NCBI GenBank assembly: GCA_021816565.1
Contig: JAKAXN010000266.1
Span: 1-6,464 of the forward strand
DNA: 6,464 nt
Source: Actinomycetes bacterium
GTDB taxonomy: Bacteria > Actinomycetota > Acidimicrobiia > Acidimicrobiales > Palsa-688
Direction of reading: 5' to 3'
Part shown: in pieces, positions 6,374-6,464 of the stretch
Layout of the letters: each line of letters begins with the position of its first letter
How positions within the stretch are numbered: position 1 is the first letter of the stretch
The notes under the pieces: model-generated
Databases searched by the model: none
What the model saw: the letters and a program-made list of their open reading frames with translations, nothing else
What the model was told of the DNA's origin: nothing
Position numbers and translations under genes: made by a program

Positions 6374-6379
6374 TACCCT
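6374..6379 (+). promoter_or_regulatory. Possible -10 element of the divergent FadD-like gene
   Basis: TACCCT fits TANNNT and lies 10 bp before ATG 6390. Transcription would begin within a few bases of the ATG, giving a leaderless or nearly leaderless mRNA. That agrees with the lack of any ribosome binding sequence there. The -35 is not clear. Confidence 0.35.
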
Positions 6380-6389
6380 ACTGTTCCCG

Positions 6390-6464
6390 ATGGAGGCCAA
6401 TCTCGCCGATCTGTTCGAATTCGCCGCTGACACCTTCTCGGACCGGGAGTACCTGGTAGCGGGA
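6390..6464 (+). CDS. Probable acyl-CoA synthetase (FadD-like), N-terminal fragment
   Basis: Only the first 25 codons are in the window, and the frame is open at the right edge. The peptide begins MEANLADLFEFAADTFSDRE and continues YLVAG. It has the pattern typical of the extreme N-terminus of ANL-superfamily acyl-CoA synthetases: NLADLxExxAxxxPDRxxLxxG, with Asp18-Arg19 at the PDR position. FadD19-type enzymes are a good comparison. Such an enzyme would use ATP and CoA to activate a carboxylic acid, making the substrate for the divergent FadE pair. No Shine-Dalgarno precedes the ATG. The call rests on a short fragment plus context. Confidence 0.6.
   Translation, partial: MEANLADLFEFAADTFSDREYLVAG

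Overview
The window is very GC-rich, with strong GC preference at third codon positions. Its best-matching protein families (paired FadE26/FadE27-type acyl-CoA dehydrogenases, an actinobacterial extended SDR and a SNF2 helicase resembling Rv2101) point to an actinomycete. My guess is a non-mycobacterial lineage such as Acidimicrobiia, but the lineage call is inference. No rRNA, tRNA, CRISPR array, insertion sequence or attachment site was recognised.

Layout from left to right. (1) Positions 1-2716, minus strand: most of a large SNF2-family helicase whose C-terminal end runs off the left edge. (2) Positions 2717-3084: an intergenic stretch with three tandem perfect inverted repeats (2763-2836), a possible 43-residue reading frame (2885-3016), a hairpin abutting its ATG, and a GC-rich hairpin at the end of the upstream operon. 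(3) Positions 3085-6326, minus strand: a tight three-gene operon transcribed right to left. It holds a FadE26/ChsE4-like acyl-CoA dehydrogenase, a FadE27/ChsE5-like partner and an NAD(P)-dependent epimerase/dehydratase-type SDR. The gaps are 10 and 4 nt, and each internal ribosome binding site lies in or on the end of the preceding gene. (4) Positions 6327-6389: a 63-nt divergent promoter region with a perfect 12-bp palindrome, AGAACGCGTTCT, very close to the actinobacterial KstR operator core. (5) Positions 6390-6464, plus strand: the first 25 codons of a gene that looks like an acyl-CoA synthetase (FadD-like).

How the genes may work together: the divergent FadD-like enzyme would activate a carboxylic acid to its CoA thioester. 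The two FadE proteins would form an alpha2beta2 dehydrogenase making the 2,3-enoyl-CoA, and the SDR would act on a hydroxyl or carbonyl group of the same or a related substrate. One operator placed between the divergent genes could control both sides. A sterol side chain, or another bulky polycyclic or isoprenoid acyl-CoA, is the natural guess because the closest families act there. The window does not identify the substrate. The helicase appears to be a separate transcription unit with its own structured upstream region.
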